From assembly GCA_018376855.1 (NCBI GenBank), contig JAHAAN010000020.1:1-19457 (forward strand): a stretch of DNA of 19,457 bases. The letters are read 5' to 3'. Of the stretch, positions 1-5,961 are shown one piece after another; the stretch's first letter is position 1, and each line of letters begins with the position of its first letter. A model generated the notes under the pieces. It was not told the DNA's origin. It did not search any database and saw only the letters and a list, made by a program, of their open reading frames with translations. Source of the stretch: Clostridiales bacterium. GTDB taxonomy: Bacteria > Bacillota > Clostridia > Christensenellales > QALW01. Position numbers and translations under genes: made by a program.

Positions 1-186
1 CGGATTTTTGATCCGGTATGTAATCCCCGCGTACCAGTCAACGTCCTTCTGCCGCTGCTCCCTGCGCCCGTCCCGATGTCCGCCAAAGTACGCAAGCAGA
101 ATCACCGCCAGCATCAGCAGAATCAGGATTACAATGCCGCCGTTGCTGGTTGACGCCGCGCTGTGCCACCATTGTAAAAAGTTCAT
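1..186 (-). CDS. small membrane protein, partial (C-terminus beyond window)
   Basis: Sixty-two codons are visible and the frame runs off the left edge. The protein starts MNFLQWWHSAAS, has one clear membrane segment (about residues 18-34, GGIVILILLMLAVILLAYF) and then a charged cytoplasmic-type stretch (GGHRDGRREQ). The ATG sits inside the stop of the upstream HTH gene in an ATGA overlap, and GGGGGTGAAAAC precedes it, so it is probably translationally coupled. It is the last visible gene of the leftward early operon of the phage-like element. I do not recognise the family and function is unknown. The start is well supported; its identity as a gene rests on the ribosome site, the coupling and the hydrophobic profile. 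Confidence 0.65.
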   Translation of the reverse strand, partial: MNFLQWWHSAASTSNGGIVILILLMLAVILLAYFGGHRDGRREQRQKDVDWYAGITYRIKNP

Positions 187-422
187 GTTTTCACCCCCAT
201 GACAGTCGATCTTTCAGCGTCGTCAAATTGCAGCACGGCGCACAGCCGCAAAAGCTCGTCGTAACGGAACGTTTTTGGATTACGCAGCTTTGCTGATATT
301 GTTGGCGGCGTCATACGGATTTTGGGCGCAAGCTTTGCCTGCGTCAGTCCCAACTTAGTCATGTGATATGCTGTAATCGCTTTAAATTCAGTATAATTTG
401 CTTCCATGTAGTCTTTGGTCAT
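183..422 (-). CDS. small XRE-like helix-turn-helix protein
   Basis: A 79-residue protein. The centre (about residues 22-60, LGLTQAKLAPKIRMTPPTIS...) reads as an XRE/Cro-type helix-turn-helix, in which LTQAKLA and TPPTISAKL are the two HTH helices. ATG at 422 is preceded by GGGGGTG at good spacing, the same ribosome site used by the next gene. It lies 13 bp after the antirepressor stop and overlaps the following membrane gene by 4 bp (ATGA), so it belongs to one leftward operon with them. By position it may be a Cro- or CII-like early regulator of the element; that role is inferred from context only. Confidence 0.75.
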   Translation of the reverse strand: MTKDYMEANYTEFKAITAYHMTKLGLTQAKLAPKIRMTPPTISAKLRNPKTFRYDELLRLCAVLQFDDAERSTVMGVKT

Positions 423-435
423 TGCTTTTCACCCC

Positions 436-1173
436 CTAAATAAATCTTCGCAGCGCGTCAATCACGTTATCAAAGTACCTAAACGACTGCACCTCTTTAT
501 TACAGCTCTTTGCTTTATCACAAAACCAAGCCCCATATTGCTCCGTTTTGAGATCATGACGGTTTGTAAGCACGCCAACCTTGTTAGCAGATATTCCCAG
601 TTTGTCCCCAATTTCGGCGGCGGTGTATGTCTTTCGCGGAAGTTCCGGCAGTGGCAGAAGATGCTCCCCCGTCAACTCCTTAGTAGCGTAAGAATTAAGC
701 ACTTGCCTGTATGTACCGTTGTACTGCTCGGCCAACCGCGTCAGAATTTGCGCCTTGCGGATTTTCGCATTTTCAGATCGCGTGTTTGCAATCATGGTTT
801 GATATTGCGTCATGCCGACAAGCTTCGTTTCACCTTTTCGCAGCGATTTCAAAATTCCGCGAATCCATGTGCGGAATTCCCGCGCCTTATCTGTTTTCGC
901 AAGCATGGTTATTTCGTAGATACCATCCTCTGTGAAAACGCGAGTATTTTGAGTTCCTCCATCAGGGGTACCCATTTTGACTACCCCTGAAAAATCACTG
1001 TTTTTAAGGTAATCATTACGCTCAAGAATCTTGCTAATAGCTTGCTTGGGATGCGAATATCCCAAACATTCACCCAACTGTTCAGTAGTCATATACGGCT
1101 CATTGTTTCTCTGATAAATATCCGCTTGTACTTCTCCAAATTTAGCGGATTTAATTAACTGCAATTCGCTCAT
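436..1173 (-). CDS. phage antirepressor, BRO-N domain
   Basis: A 245-residue protein. Residues about 10-110 match the BRO family N-terminal domain (FGEVQADIY..., TTEQLGECLGY, then FTEDGIYEITM and REFRTWIRGILKSLRKGE). A C-terminal region (about 180-245, TAAEIGDKLGISANKV...) looks like a second HTH-like module, as in many phage antirepressors. I chose ATG at 1173 because AGAAAGGA precedes it; an in-frame TTG at 1191, overlapping the upstream stop as TTGA, is the alternative. Proteins of this class bind DNA or neutralise the prophage repressor during induction. It is the second gene of the leftward operon controlled by the operator cluster at 1394-1512, which fits a role in the lytic/excision switch. 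Confidence 0.85.
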   Translation of the reverse strand: MSELQLIKSAKFGEVQADIYQRNNEPYMTTEQLGECLGYSHPKQAISKILERNDYLKNSDFSGVVKMGTPDGGTQNTRVFTEDGIYEITMLAKTDKAREFRTWIRGILKSLRKGETKLVGMTQYQTMIANTRSENAKIRKAQILTRLAEQYNGTYRQVLNSYATKELTGEHLLPLPELPRKTYTAAEIGDKLGISANKVGVLTNRHDLKTEQYGAWFCDKAKSCNKEVQSFRYFDNVIDALRRFI

Positions 1174-1187
1174 GTGTTTTTCCTTTC

Positions 1188-1364
1188 TCAACTTTCTGTT
1201 CTTTTTGCAGCCGCTTCAAACTCTGCAAGATGTTCTTCTGACACGCGATACATTTTCCCGATCTTCATAGCCTTCAACTTGCCGGATCTGATCCAGTCCC
1301 ATACGGTAATTTTTTTAACTCCGTACCGATTCGCCACATACTCGCAGCTATATAATGGTTTCAT
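1188..1364 (-). CDS. excisionase-like MerR-type (HTH_17) DNA-binding protein
   Basis: A 58-residue protein starting MKPLYSCEYVANRYGVKK. The pattern of an N-terminal VANRYGVKKITVWDW helix pair, RSGKLKAMKIG wing and YRVSEEHLAEFE tail is that of the winged helix-turn-helix (excisionase/HTH_17) family. The ATG is preceded by an excellent AAAGGAGGG site. It is the first gene after the leftward promoter at 1460-1488 and ends two bases into the alternative TTG start of the antirepressor. It could be the recombination directionality factor for the integrase or an early regulator. The fold assignment is firm; the Xis role is inferred from size and context. Confidence 0.8.
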   Translation of the reverse strand: MKPLYSCEYVANRYGVKKITVWDWIRSGKLKAMKIGKMYRVSEEHLAEFEAAAKRTES

Positions 1365-1393
1365 GCTTTATCCCTCCTTTGCTATTGTGTTTT

Positions 1394-1512
1394 GTTCGGT
1401 TATGTGATACACTAAATAATAAAACCTATCTATAATTCAAAATACCGAACTTTTAATACAGTATAATTCATTATTCCGAATTTGTCAATAGTGTTTTTTC
1501 GGTATTTTGAAT
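1394..1512. promoter_or_regulatory. repressor operator cluster, TTC-N8-GAA sites at 31-bp period
   Basis: Three 16-bp sites of the form NTTC-N8-GAAN lie at 1435-1450, 1466-1481 and 1497-1512, exactly 31 bp apart (three helical turns). The first and third are inverted copies over 15 identical bases (1435-1449 against 1498-1512). A weaker fourth site (GTTCGGTTATGTGATA) is at 1394-1409, 41 bp from its neighbour. The middle site occupies the spacer of the leftward promoter. They lie between the divergent excisionase-like and XRE repressor genes. The arrangement is seen directly; binding by the 1532-1987 repressor is inferred. Confidence 0.75.
1460..1488 (-). promoter_or_regulatory. strong sigma-A promoter for the leftward early operon
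   Basis: On the minus strand TTGACA (1488-1483), a 17-base spacer and TATACT (1465-1460) form a near-consensus promoter. It reads toward the excisionase-like and antirepressor genes. The middle operator (1466-1481) fits inside the spacer, so a bound repressor would block polymerase. I see no equally good promoter for the rightward repressor gene; a TATAAT at 1462-1467 lacks a convincing -35. Confidence 0.85.
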
Positions 1513-1531
1513 TTTTTAAAGGGAGATCTTT

Positions 1532-1987
1532 ATGTACGAAATTTTTGAACAATTATTACATGAAAAAGGCGTTAAAGTAGCTGATGTATGCAACGCAACT
1601 GGATTAAAACCATCCACTATTTCCGAGTGGAAAAATGGCAAATCGCAATTAAGAATAGATAAATTGCTATCACTCGCCAAATATTTCGGAGTATCGCTTG
1701 ATTATTTATGCGGAAACGAAATAGGCGAACCAACACTAATAATAAAAGCAATTACCCCGCCTAACGTAGAGGCGTTACAGCGAGTATATAGCCAACTGAA
1801 CACAACAGGACAAGACAAGGTAATCGCTTATGCCGAAGACTTAATACAAAGCGGCCTGTATAAAAAAGATTCCCCCGTCCACCTCATAGCAGCACGAGGA
1901 GACGGGGGTGTGAAAGAATTGTCTGAAGAAGAATACCAAAAACTAAAAAAAGCTGTGCAGGCCATGCCGATAGTGGACGACCTATAA
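1532..1987 (+). CDS. XRE-family phage repressor (CI-like)
   Basis: A 151-residue protein with a canonical N-terminal helix-turn-helix (residues about 14-60: KVADVCNATGLKPSTISEWK then IDKLLSLAKYFGVSLDYL). A C-terminal region of about 85 residues has no Ser-Lys peptidase signature that I can see. This is the architecture of ImmR-type rather than LexA-like repressors. The start is set by GGGAGA upstream of ATG. The gene is divergent from the early operon, shares the operator cluster with it and overlaps the ImmA-type protease gene tail to tail by 6 bp. It most likely maintains the integrated state and is inactivated by the protease. Confidence 0.9.
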   Translation: MYEIFEQLLHEKGVKVADVCNATGLKPSTISEWKNGKSQLRIDKLLSLAKYFGVSLDYLCGNEIGEPTLIIKAITPPNVEALQRVYSQLNTTGQDKVIAYAEDLIQSGLYKKDSPVHLIAARGDGGVKELSEEEYQKLKKAVQAMPIVDDL

Positions 1988-2560
1988 ACGATGCGATTTT
2001 ATGTATTTGCGGAACTGCCGCTCTACTTTACGCTCTAATGGAGACATACCAAAACATGACCGCCCGCGGTCGATGAGGAATCGTTTTTCCCTGTCATATA
2101 GCTCTTGTAATCGTTCCATGCGGTATTCAGCTGCCGTTTGCGATATTTGGCACAACTCGGCTATTTGTTCGGCGTTCGTTACGCCCAGATCCCTAAGTAC
2201 AATAGCCGGCGCGAGCAAGCGAGCTGCAAACACATTGGCAGCTTGTTCTTTTGGATCATCCTTTGCACTTGGGTCGTGGTACACAACACCATATTTATCC
2301 GTGTGGCCGAGTAAAATGTGCCCTAACTCATGAGCCGCGGAAAAACGTTGTCGCACAGACGGATCATCGCCATTTACGATTATGGTTGGGCAGTTGTCAA
2401 TAAGAGTAGTATAACCTCCCGGTTTAAGCGTACTCCTACGGATATCAACTCCCATTTGGCGGCATAAACCTACCATGCTGACAGGCAACTCTGTGATTTT
2501 TTCGCAGATTAGGATTTCCCACGCAAGATCGCGGCTTGCTTGATAGTCTGTATATTTCAT
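1982..2560 (-). CDS. ImmA/IrrE-family metallopeptidase
   Basis: A 192-residue protein with the zinc-peptidase signature H77-E78-L79-G80-H81 (FSAAHELGHILLGH) and a downstream glutamate (E105 in KEQAANVFAARLLAP) as likely third ligand, in the usual ImmA/IrrE order. The ATG at 2560 follows GGAGGTG by 8 bases; a longer reading from 2611 lacks a ribosome site. Family members such as ICEBs1 ImmA cleave the element's ImmR repressor on induction. Here the gene faces the repressor gene convergently and shares its last bases, instead of lying downstream in one operon as in ICEBs1, so it needs its own promoter. The substrate is inferred to be the 1532-1987 repressor. Confidence 0.92.
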   Translation of the reverse strand: MKYTDYQASRDLAWEILICEKITELPVSMVGLCRQMGVDIRRSTLKPGGYTTLIDNCPTIIVNGDDPSVRQRFSAAHELGHILLGHTDKYGVVYHDPSAKDDPKEQAANVFAARLLAPAIVLRDLGVTNAEQIAELCQISQTAAEYRMERLQELYDREKRFLIDRGRSCFGMSPLERKVERQFRKYIKSHRL

Positions 2561-2673
2561 ACATACAACACCTCCACTGGCATTGTATGTCGTAATTTGT
2601 CGTTTGTACACTGGATAGTTATGGTTGGTAATTATTTTCCTGTTTTGTAAAATTAAAAATTTTGTATAAAATG

Positions 2674-2702
2674 TTGATTTATAAGAAATTATGTGCTAAT
2701 AT
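2674..2702 (+). promoter_or_regulatory. promoter with extended -10 for the 2742 gene
   Basis: TTGATT (2674-2679), a 17-base spacer and TAATAT (2697-2702) with a TG at 2694-2695 form an extended -10 promoter about 40 bp before the ATG at 2742, which has GGAG six bases upstream. It would express the two small membrane proteins independently of the lytic operon. Prediction from sequence only. Confidence 0.6.
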
Positions 2703-2741
2703 ACAATTAAAAACAATTTTATATACAAATTAGGAGAAATT

Positions 2742-3236
2742 ATGAAAAAAGAAACAAAAGTCGCATCCATAGTAGTTGGAAGCATTTTAGTCGTTGGATC
2801 TGTTGGCGGAATTATAAGCAGCAACAACAACGCAACTGTAAACAATAGCGCAACAAACACAGCCGAAGCCACAACGAAACTGGCTATTTATACAACCTAT
2901 ACGCCAGCCCCATCAAACATTGAAGATTTGATTACCGTAACACCCACTATTACGCCAGCAATAACGGATGCTGCAACGGGACACCCAACCGTAACAAATA
3001 CGGCGAAACCTACCAACAAGCCTACTGTGACGCCAAAACCTACCGCAAAAAAGAAAGACTTAGTATATTGGGGCGAAAGCGGCGACAAAGTACACACTAC
3101 ACAGTGCCGCACAATCACCAATTTAGTGCAAGGCACTTTAGCAGAAGCTCACAGTGCAGGTCATACAGAATGGTGTAAAATATGTTCTCGCGGCATGACT
3201 GACGAACAATATTACTCTACTCACGAAAAGGGATGA
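2742..3236 (+). CDS. membrane-anchored Thr/Pro-rich protein with C-terminal Cys/His metal-binding-like domain
   Basis: A 164-residue protein. A KKETK start is followed by one hydrophobic segment (about 8-26, ASIVVGSILVVGSVGGII), which acts as a signal anchor. A long Asn/Thr/Pro-rich linker (about 28-105) with TVTPTITP, KPTNKPTVTPKPT repeats and lysines follows. The C-terminal module (about 107-150) has LVYWGESGDKVHTTQC, then CKIC after an A-x-x-x-G stretch. H118, C122, C145 and C148 form an H-x3-C...C-x2-C pattern seen at the ends of many secreted or nuclease-associated Bacillota proteins. The domain is therefore probably extracytoplasmic and may bind zinc. Its place between the immunity genes and int, with its own promoter, is typical of lysogenic conversion or superinfection-exclusion genes; that role is a guess. 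Confidence 0.75.
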   Translation: MKKETKVASIVVGSILVVGSVGGIISSNNNATVNNSATNTAEATTKLAIYTTYTPAPSNIEDLITVTPTITPAITDAATGHPTVTNTAKPTNKPTVTPKPTAKKKDLVYWGESGDKVHTTQCRTITNLVQGTLAEAHSAGHTEWCKICSRGMTDEQYYSTHEKG

Positions 3237-3240
3237 TCCT

Positions 3241-3438
3241 ATGGGATATGGCGGTTTTAGTTGGAGACGTGCATTGGGCATTACCAAAGCAAAACGCAAA
3301 ATCAGTCGTGCAACGGGCATCCCCCTCACGAAAGCAGGTAGACATAGGAAAATTGGAAAAGCGATAACCGGCGGCGGATGCTTGCTATATGTCATTTACG
3401 TTGTGATAATTGCATTATTTGTATTGTGGATATTATAA
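3241..3438 (+). CDS. small basic protein with C-terminal membrane segment
   Basis: A 65-residue protein. The N-terminal two thirds is very basic (RRALGITKAKRKISRATGIP, then RHRKIGKAI) and the last about 20 residues are hydrophobic (LLYVIYVVIIALFVLWIL), a tail-anchor-like layout. It starts 5 bp after the previous stop, with AAAGGG upstream of the ATG lying in the end of that gene, so the two are probably co-transcribed and coupled. I recall similar ITKAKRKISR-type small proteins in Bacillota prophages but cannot give a function. A membrane-associated accessory phage protein is the most that can be said. Confidence 0.65.
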   Translation: MGYGGFSWRRALGITKAKRKISRATGIPLTKAGRHRKIGKAITGGGCLLYVIYVVIIALFVLWIL

Positions 3439-3472
3439 AAACGATGATGAAGTAAAAAGGAACTTAATTACA

Positions 3473-4534
3473 ATGGCAACAGCAAAAAAGCTTCCATCAG
3501 GCCGATGGCGCTGCATTATCTATATAGGAAAAGACGAAAACGGAAAACGCATATATAAATCCGTAACCGGAGACACGAAAAAAGAAGCTGAATATGCGGC
3601 ATTGGAGTACGCAAACAATGCGCATATACAGGCCGCAAATGCAGATAAACTTACCTTTGCGCAGGCTGCTGTTGCCTATGTCGCGCAAAAAGACGCTGTG
3701 CTGTCCCCCAGTACACTAATGGAATATACCCGTTTAGCCAATCGTGGCTTTGGCGATTTTGGAAAATTATTTGTGGATGATATTACTCAAACCGATATAG
3801 ATAAATTGGTAAATACTTGGGCAAGTCAGGGTACATCCCCTAAAACAATCCGCAACAGACACGGTTTTCTAACTACCGTCATGCGTTCACAGCGGCCTGA
3901 TTTTTCTATTCACACAAAGCTACCGCAGAAAATAAAAACGGAATTTTACATTCCGGAACCAGCCCAAATTCAACGAATCTATGAATATACAAAAGGAACA
4001 CCGGTTGAACTGCCATTCCTCCTTACCTCTCAGCTTGGTTTGAGATCAAGCGAAATTGCAGGACTGCAAGTAAAGCATATAGACTTCAGCCGCAACGAAT
4101 TAACAATAACACAGGCCCGTGTAGTCTCTAATTCCGGAACATCTGTTAAAACGCCGAAAACATTTGCGGGTAATCGCACTATACCATTCGGCTCTATTGT
4201 TGCATCTGTATTACAGGCAGCATGCAACGGCAAATCAGCAACCGATTTTATTTATGCAGGCAATACAAGAAACATTCGATACGCTTGGACTGCTCTGCTA
4301 AAGCAGAACAATGAACCATACTTTCGATTTTATACGCTCCGCCATTTTTTCGCATCGCAGGCCTTGCTAAAAGGCATTCCGCAACGATATATTGCTGAAT
4401 TGATGGGGCACTCTTCGGAAAAAATGATCGAAACGGTTTATCAGCATACCTTTAAAAATGCCAAACAAAACTTTGCAAATTTAATGGCAGAAAACTCAGA
4501 TTCTCTACTCAGAAAACCTCAAAATGCAACATGA
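3473..4534 (+). CDS. int: tyrosine-type site-specific integrase
   Basis: A 353-residue phage integrase. An N-terminal arm-binding-type region (about 1-55) is followed by a SAM-like core-binding domain (about 60-140, LTFAQAAVAYVAQ...) and a C-terminal catalytic domain (about 155-345). Visible active-site residues are R191 (GLRSSEIAGL), a lysine in the 226-229 hairpin, R290-H291 (YTLRHFFAS), H313 (LMGHSS) and the nucleophile Y323 (ETVYQHT). The usual first histidine of the HxxR box is Y287 here, a substitution tolerated in some relatives. ATG 3473 is chosen for its internal ribosome site AAAAGGAA; a frame extension to 3410 has none. The gene points at tRNA-Lys 57 bp away, so integration into the 3' end of that tRNA is the likely reaction. 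Confidence 0.93.
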   Translation: MATAKKLPSGRWRCIIYIGKDENGKRIYKSVTGDTKKEAEYAALEYANNAHIQAANADKLTFAQAAVAYVAQKDAVLSPSTLMEYTRLANRGFGDFGKLFVDDITQTDIDKLVNTWASQGTSPKTIRNRHGFLTTVMRSQRPDFSIHTKLPQKIKTEFYIPEPAQIQRIYEYTKGTPVELPFLLTSQLGLRSSEIAGLQVKHIDFSRNELTITQARVVSNSGTSVKTPKTFAGNRTIPFGSIVASVLQAACNGKSATDFIYAGNTRNIRYAWTALLKQNNEPYFRFYTLRHFFASQALLKGIPQRYIAELMGHSSEKMIETVYQHTFKNAKQNFANLMAENSDSLLRKPQNAT

Positions 4535-4565
4535 AATGCAACATAAAATGCAACATAAAATGCAA
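4524..4565 (+). repeat. 12-bp tandem repeat, 3.5 copies, at the end of int
   Basis: Units ATGCAACATGAA (4524-4535), ATGCAACATAAA (4536-4547), ATGCAACATAAA (4548-4559) and a partial ATGCAA (4560-4565). The first unit holds the last integrase codons and its TGA stop. The array sits between int and the tRNA attachment region, where arm-type direct repeats bound by integrases are often found. Repeat structure is certain; the integrase-binding role is inferred. Confidence 0.85.
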
Positions 4566-4589
4566 AAAGCCCCGATTTTCGGGGCTTTT
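4565..4589. terminator. bidirectional rho-independent terminator
   Basis: A perfect 11-bp stem AAAAGCCCCGA / TCGGGGCTTTT with a 3-base loop and T-runs on either strand. It can end both the rightward int transcript and the leftward tRNA operon. It lies one base from the encoded CCA end of tRNA-Lys. Confidence 0.9.
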
Positions 4590-4590
4590 A

Positions 4591-4640
4591 TGGTGATCCA
4601 TCCGGGATTCGAACCCGGGACACCCTGATTAAAAGTCAGG
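4591..4640 (-). other. probable attachment site (3' half of tRNA-Lys)
   Basis: The integrase gene ends 57 bp from the 3' end of tRNA-Lys, with element genes on one side and host tRNAs on the other. Tyrosine integrases commonly use tRNA 3' halves (T-arm to anticodon) and restore the tRNA. The matching direct repeat would be at the far end of the element, left of the window, so the core cannot be delimited here. Confidence 0.45.
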
Positions 4641-4666
4641 TGCTCTACCGACTGAGCTAATGAATC
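4591..4666 (-). tRNA. tRNA-Lys(TTT)
   Basis: Minus-strand cloverleaf: acceptor GATTCAT pairs with ATGGATC (one T-G wobble), discriminator A and encoded CCA. The anticodon loop CTTTTAA between CTGA/TCAG-type stems gives TTT, and the T-arm is CCGGGTTCGAATCCCGG. It is the last gene of the leftward tRNA operon and the probable integration target. Confidence 0.97.
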
Positions 4667-4675
4667 ATAACAAAA

Positions 4676-4750
4676 TGGCTGGGGAGGAAGGGATCGAACC
4701 TTCGCATGTCGGAATCAAAATCCGATGCCTTACCGCTTGGCTACACCCCA
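4676..4750 (-). tRNA. tRNA-Gln(TTG)
   Basis: Minus-strand tRNA with TGGGGTG / CTCCCCA acceptor, discriminator G and encoded CCA, and the D-arm typical of tRNA-Gln (GTAGCCAAGCGGTAAGGC). Anticodon loop TTTTGAT gives TTG. The sixth acceptor pair is T-T in this sequence, which is unusual; the other arms pair normally. Confidence 0.95.
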
Positions 4751-4763
4751 ATAAAAGAAAAAG

Positions 4764-4841
4764 TGGGGCGAGTAGTGAGAGTCGAACCCACGACCTCCAG
4801 AGCCACAATCTGGCGCTCTAACCAACTGAGCTATACCCGCC
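4764..4841 (-). tRNA. tRNA-His(GTG)
   Basis: Minus-strand tRNA with anticodon loop TTGTGGC (GTG). The acceptor GCGGGTA pairs with TACTCGC and carries the histidine-specific extra G at the 5' end opposite C73, followed by encoded CCA. T-arm GTGGGTTCGACTCTCAC. Confidence 0.97.
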
Positions 4842-4857
4842 GTATAAAGGATAAAAG

Positions 4858-4934
<77 letters not shown>

Positions 4935-4937
4935 AAA

Positions 4938-5011
4938 TGGAGCGGGTGATGGGAATCGAACCCACGCAACCAGCTTGGAAGGCTGGGGCTCTACCATTGA
5001 GCTACACCCGC
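4938..5011 (-). tRNA. tRNA-Gly(TCC)
   Basis: First tRNA of the leftward operon. GCGGGTG / CACCCGC acceptor, discriminator T, encoded CCA, anticodon loop CTTCCAA (TCC) on a CCAGC/GCTGG stem. Reads GGA/GGG codons. Confidence 0.97.
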
Positions 5012-5041
5012 GCATAAATATCTATCGCTCAAACACGTGGT

Positions 5042-5070
5042 ATTATATTACGATTATTTGCATTTGTCAA
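5042..5070 (-). promoter_or_regulatory. consensus promoter of the five-tRNA operon
   Basis: On the minus strand TTGACA (5070-5065), a 17-base spacer and TATAAT (5047-5042): a perfect sigma-A consensus 30 bp upstream of tRNA-Gly. Confidence 0.95.
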
Positions 5071-5140
5071 CGCATTTTTATCGTTCAGCCATAAAAATCA
5101 GCGTTGTTTGCCACAAAGATCGTACTTTGCAAACAGAATA

Positions 5141-5170
5141 TTGACCGTTTGGCTGCCGGCATGTTATAAT
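5141..5170 (+). promoter_or_regulatory. promoter of the 5214 membrane-protein gene
   Basis: TTGACC (5141-5146), an 18-base spacer and TATAAT (5165-5170). It also settles the start of the next gene: the in-frame ATG at 5172 would lie upstream of the expected transcription start (about 5177). Confidence 0.8.
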
Positions 5171-5213
5171 AATGATAATATATGAAAACGATGTTGAAAA
5201 GGGGGGCATTCCT

Positions 5214-5597
5214 TTGAACTATCAGGTCCCGAATTATTATGTGCAGCCGCAAACCGGAAAATGCATTGCGGCGATTGTCCTTGGCGCCATATCGCTTCTG
5301 CTTTGCGGAAACGTCGTCTTCGGCATTGCCGCGATTGTCCTTGGTGCGATAGGCTATAACAACGGCACCGCCGCTCGGAACGCTATTCTGTACAATCAGT
5401 CTGTCATCGCGAACCAGCAGGCAGCGCTTTGCAATAAATACGGAAAACTCGGTTTAATTTTAGGAATCATCGGCATTGCGCTGATGGTGCTGCTGATCAT
5501 TCTATGGACTGCGCTGATCATTAACAATATCCCCTACTTGCCGGAATTTCCCGGATTCTCAGATTTCTTCGACCAATACTACAATGCAATTCGGTAA
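5214..5597 (+). CDS. small multi-pass membrane protein (DUF4190-like)
   Basis: A 127-residue protein beginning with TTG at 5214, behind GGGGGG at 7-base spacing. A short Tyr/Pro/Gln-rich head (NYQVPNYYVQPQTGK) precedes hydrophobic segments at about 17-50 (CIAAIVLGAISLLLCGN... and FGIAAIVLGAIGY, with the repeated IAAIVLGAI) and at about 80-105 (GLILGIIGIALMVLLIILW). The tail is acidic and aromatic. This layout resembles small DUF4190-type membrane proteins of Bacillota; molecular function is unknown. It stands alone, divergent from the tRNA operon, with its own promoter. The upstream in-frame ATG is rejected because it overlaps the promoter. Confidence 0.75.
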   Translation: MNYQVPNYYVQPQTGKCIAAIVLGAISLLLCGNVVFGIAAIVLGAIGYNNGTAARNAILYNQSVIANQQAALCNKYGKLGLILGIIGIALMVLLIILWTALIINNIPYLPEFPGFSDFFDQYYNAIR

Positions 5598-5961
5598 ACG
5601 AGCCATATAACAACAGCGCAGGTTATTATGATAAATAACAGAAAAATTATTGTGAAAAAATTGCATGTTTTTATAACCCTGATAACACATGAATATCTAA
5701 GTAATTGGCATCTTTCGGATTTTTGTATAAATTATATTCAATATTTTTCTATGGAACAGATATGACGCGCCGAAAAGCATTGGAAAGGTCTGTCGGGAAC
5801 TATGAGGACATATTGCAGAATGATACATGTCCCAAGGATTCCTTGAAAAATTTCAGCAAAATATTGAGTTAAAAAAATTCCGGATACGCAAAGCCATAGC
5901 GTTGGTCTTTCAATGAAAGATGAAAGAAGATTTTATTGAGATGAGCGGCAAGGTCAAAACT
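5598..5961. other. 364-bp intergenic region, AT-rich, possibly with a decayed small gene
   Basis: No convincing full gene. A 36-codon plus-strand frame at 5762-5872 (MTRRKALERSVGNYEDIL...) has GGA six bases before its ATG and a plausible protein-like composition, but it matches no family I know and ends abruptly. A weak hairpin (ATAAC / GTTAT arms around 5608-5627) follows the membrane-protein gene and is not a convincing terminator. Confidence 0.5.
5762..5872 (+). CDS. possible 36-residue small protein or gene remnant
   Basis: ATG at 5762 with upstream GGA, charged N-terminus (TRRKALERSVGNYEDIL), one Cys and a Lys-rich end. No membrane segment or recognisable motif. It could be the head of a broken gene, because readable fragments in other frames continue to about 5960. 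Kept only as a weak candidate. Confidence 0.25.
   Translation: MTRRKALERSVGNYEDILQNDTCPKDSLKNFSKILS

Noticed and set aside
8..202. 64-codon plus-strand frame at the left edge
   Set aside because: Antisense to the partial membrane protein, which has a ribosome site and coupled start.
415..990. 191-codon plus-strand frame
   Set aside because: Antisense to the BRO-N antirepressor, which has a clear domain and ribosome site.
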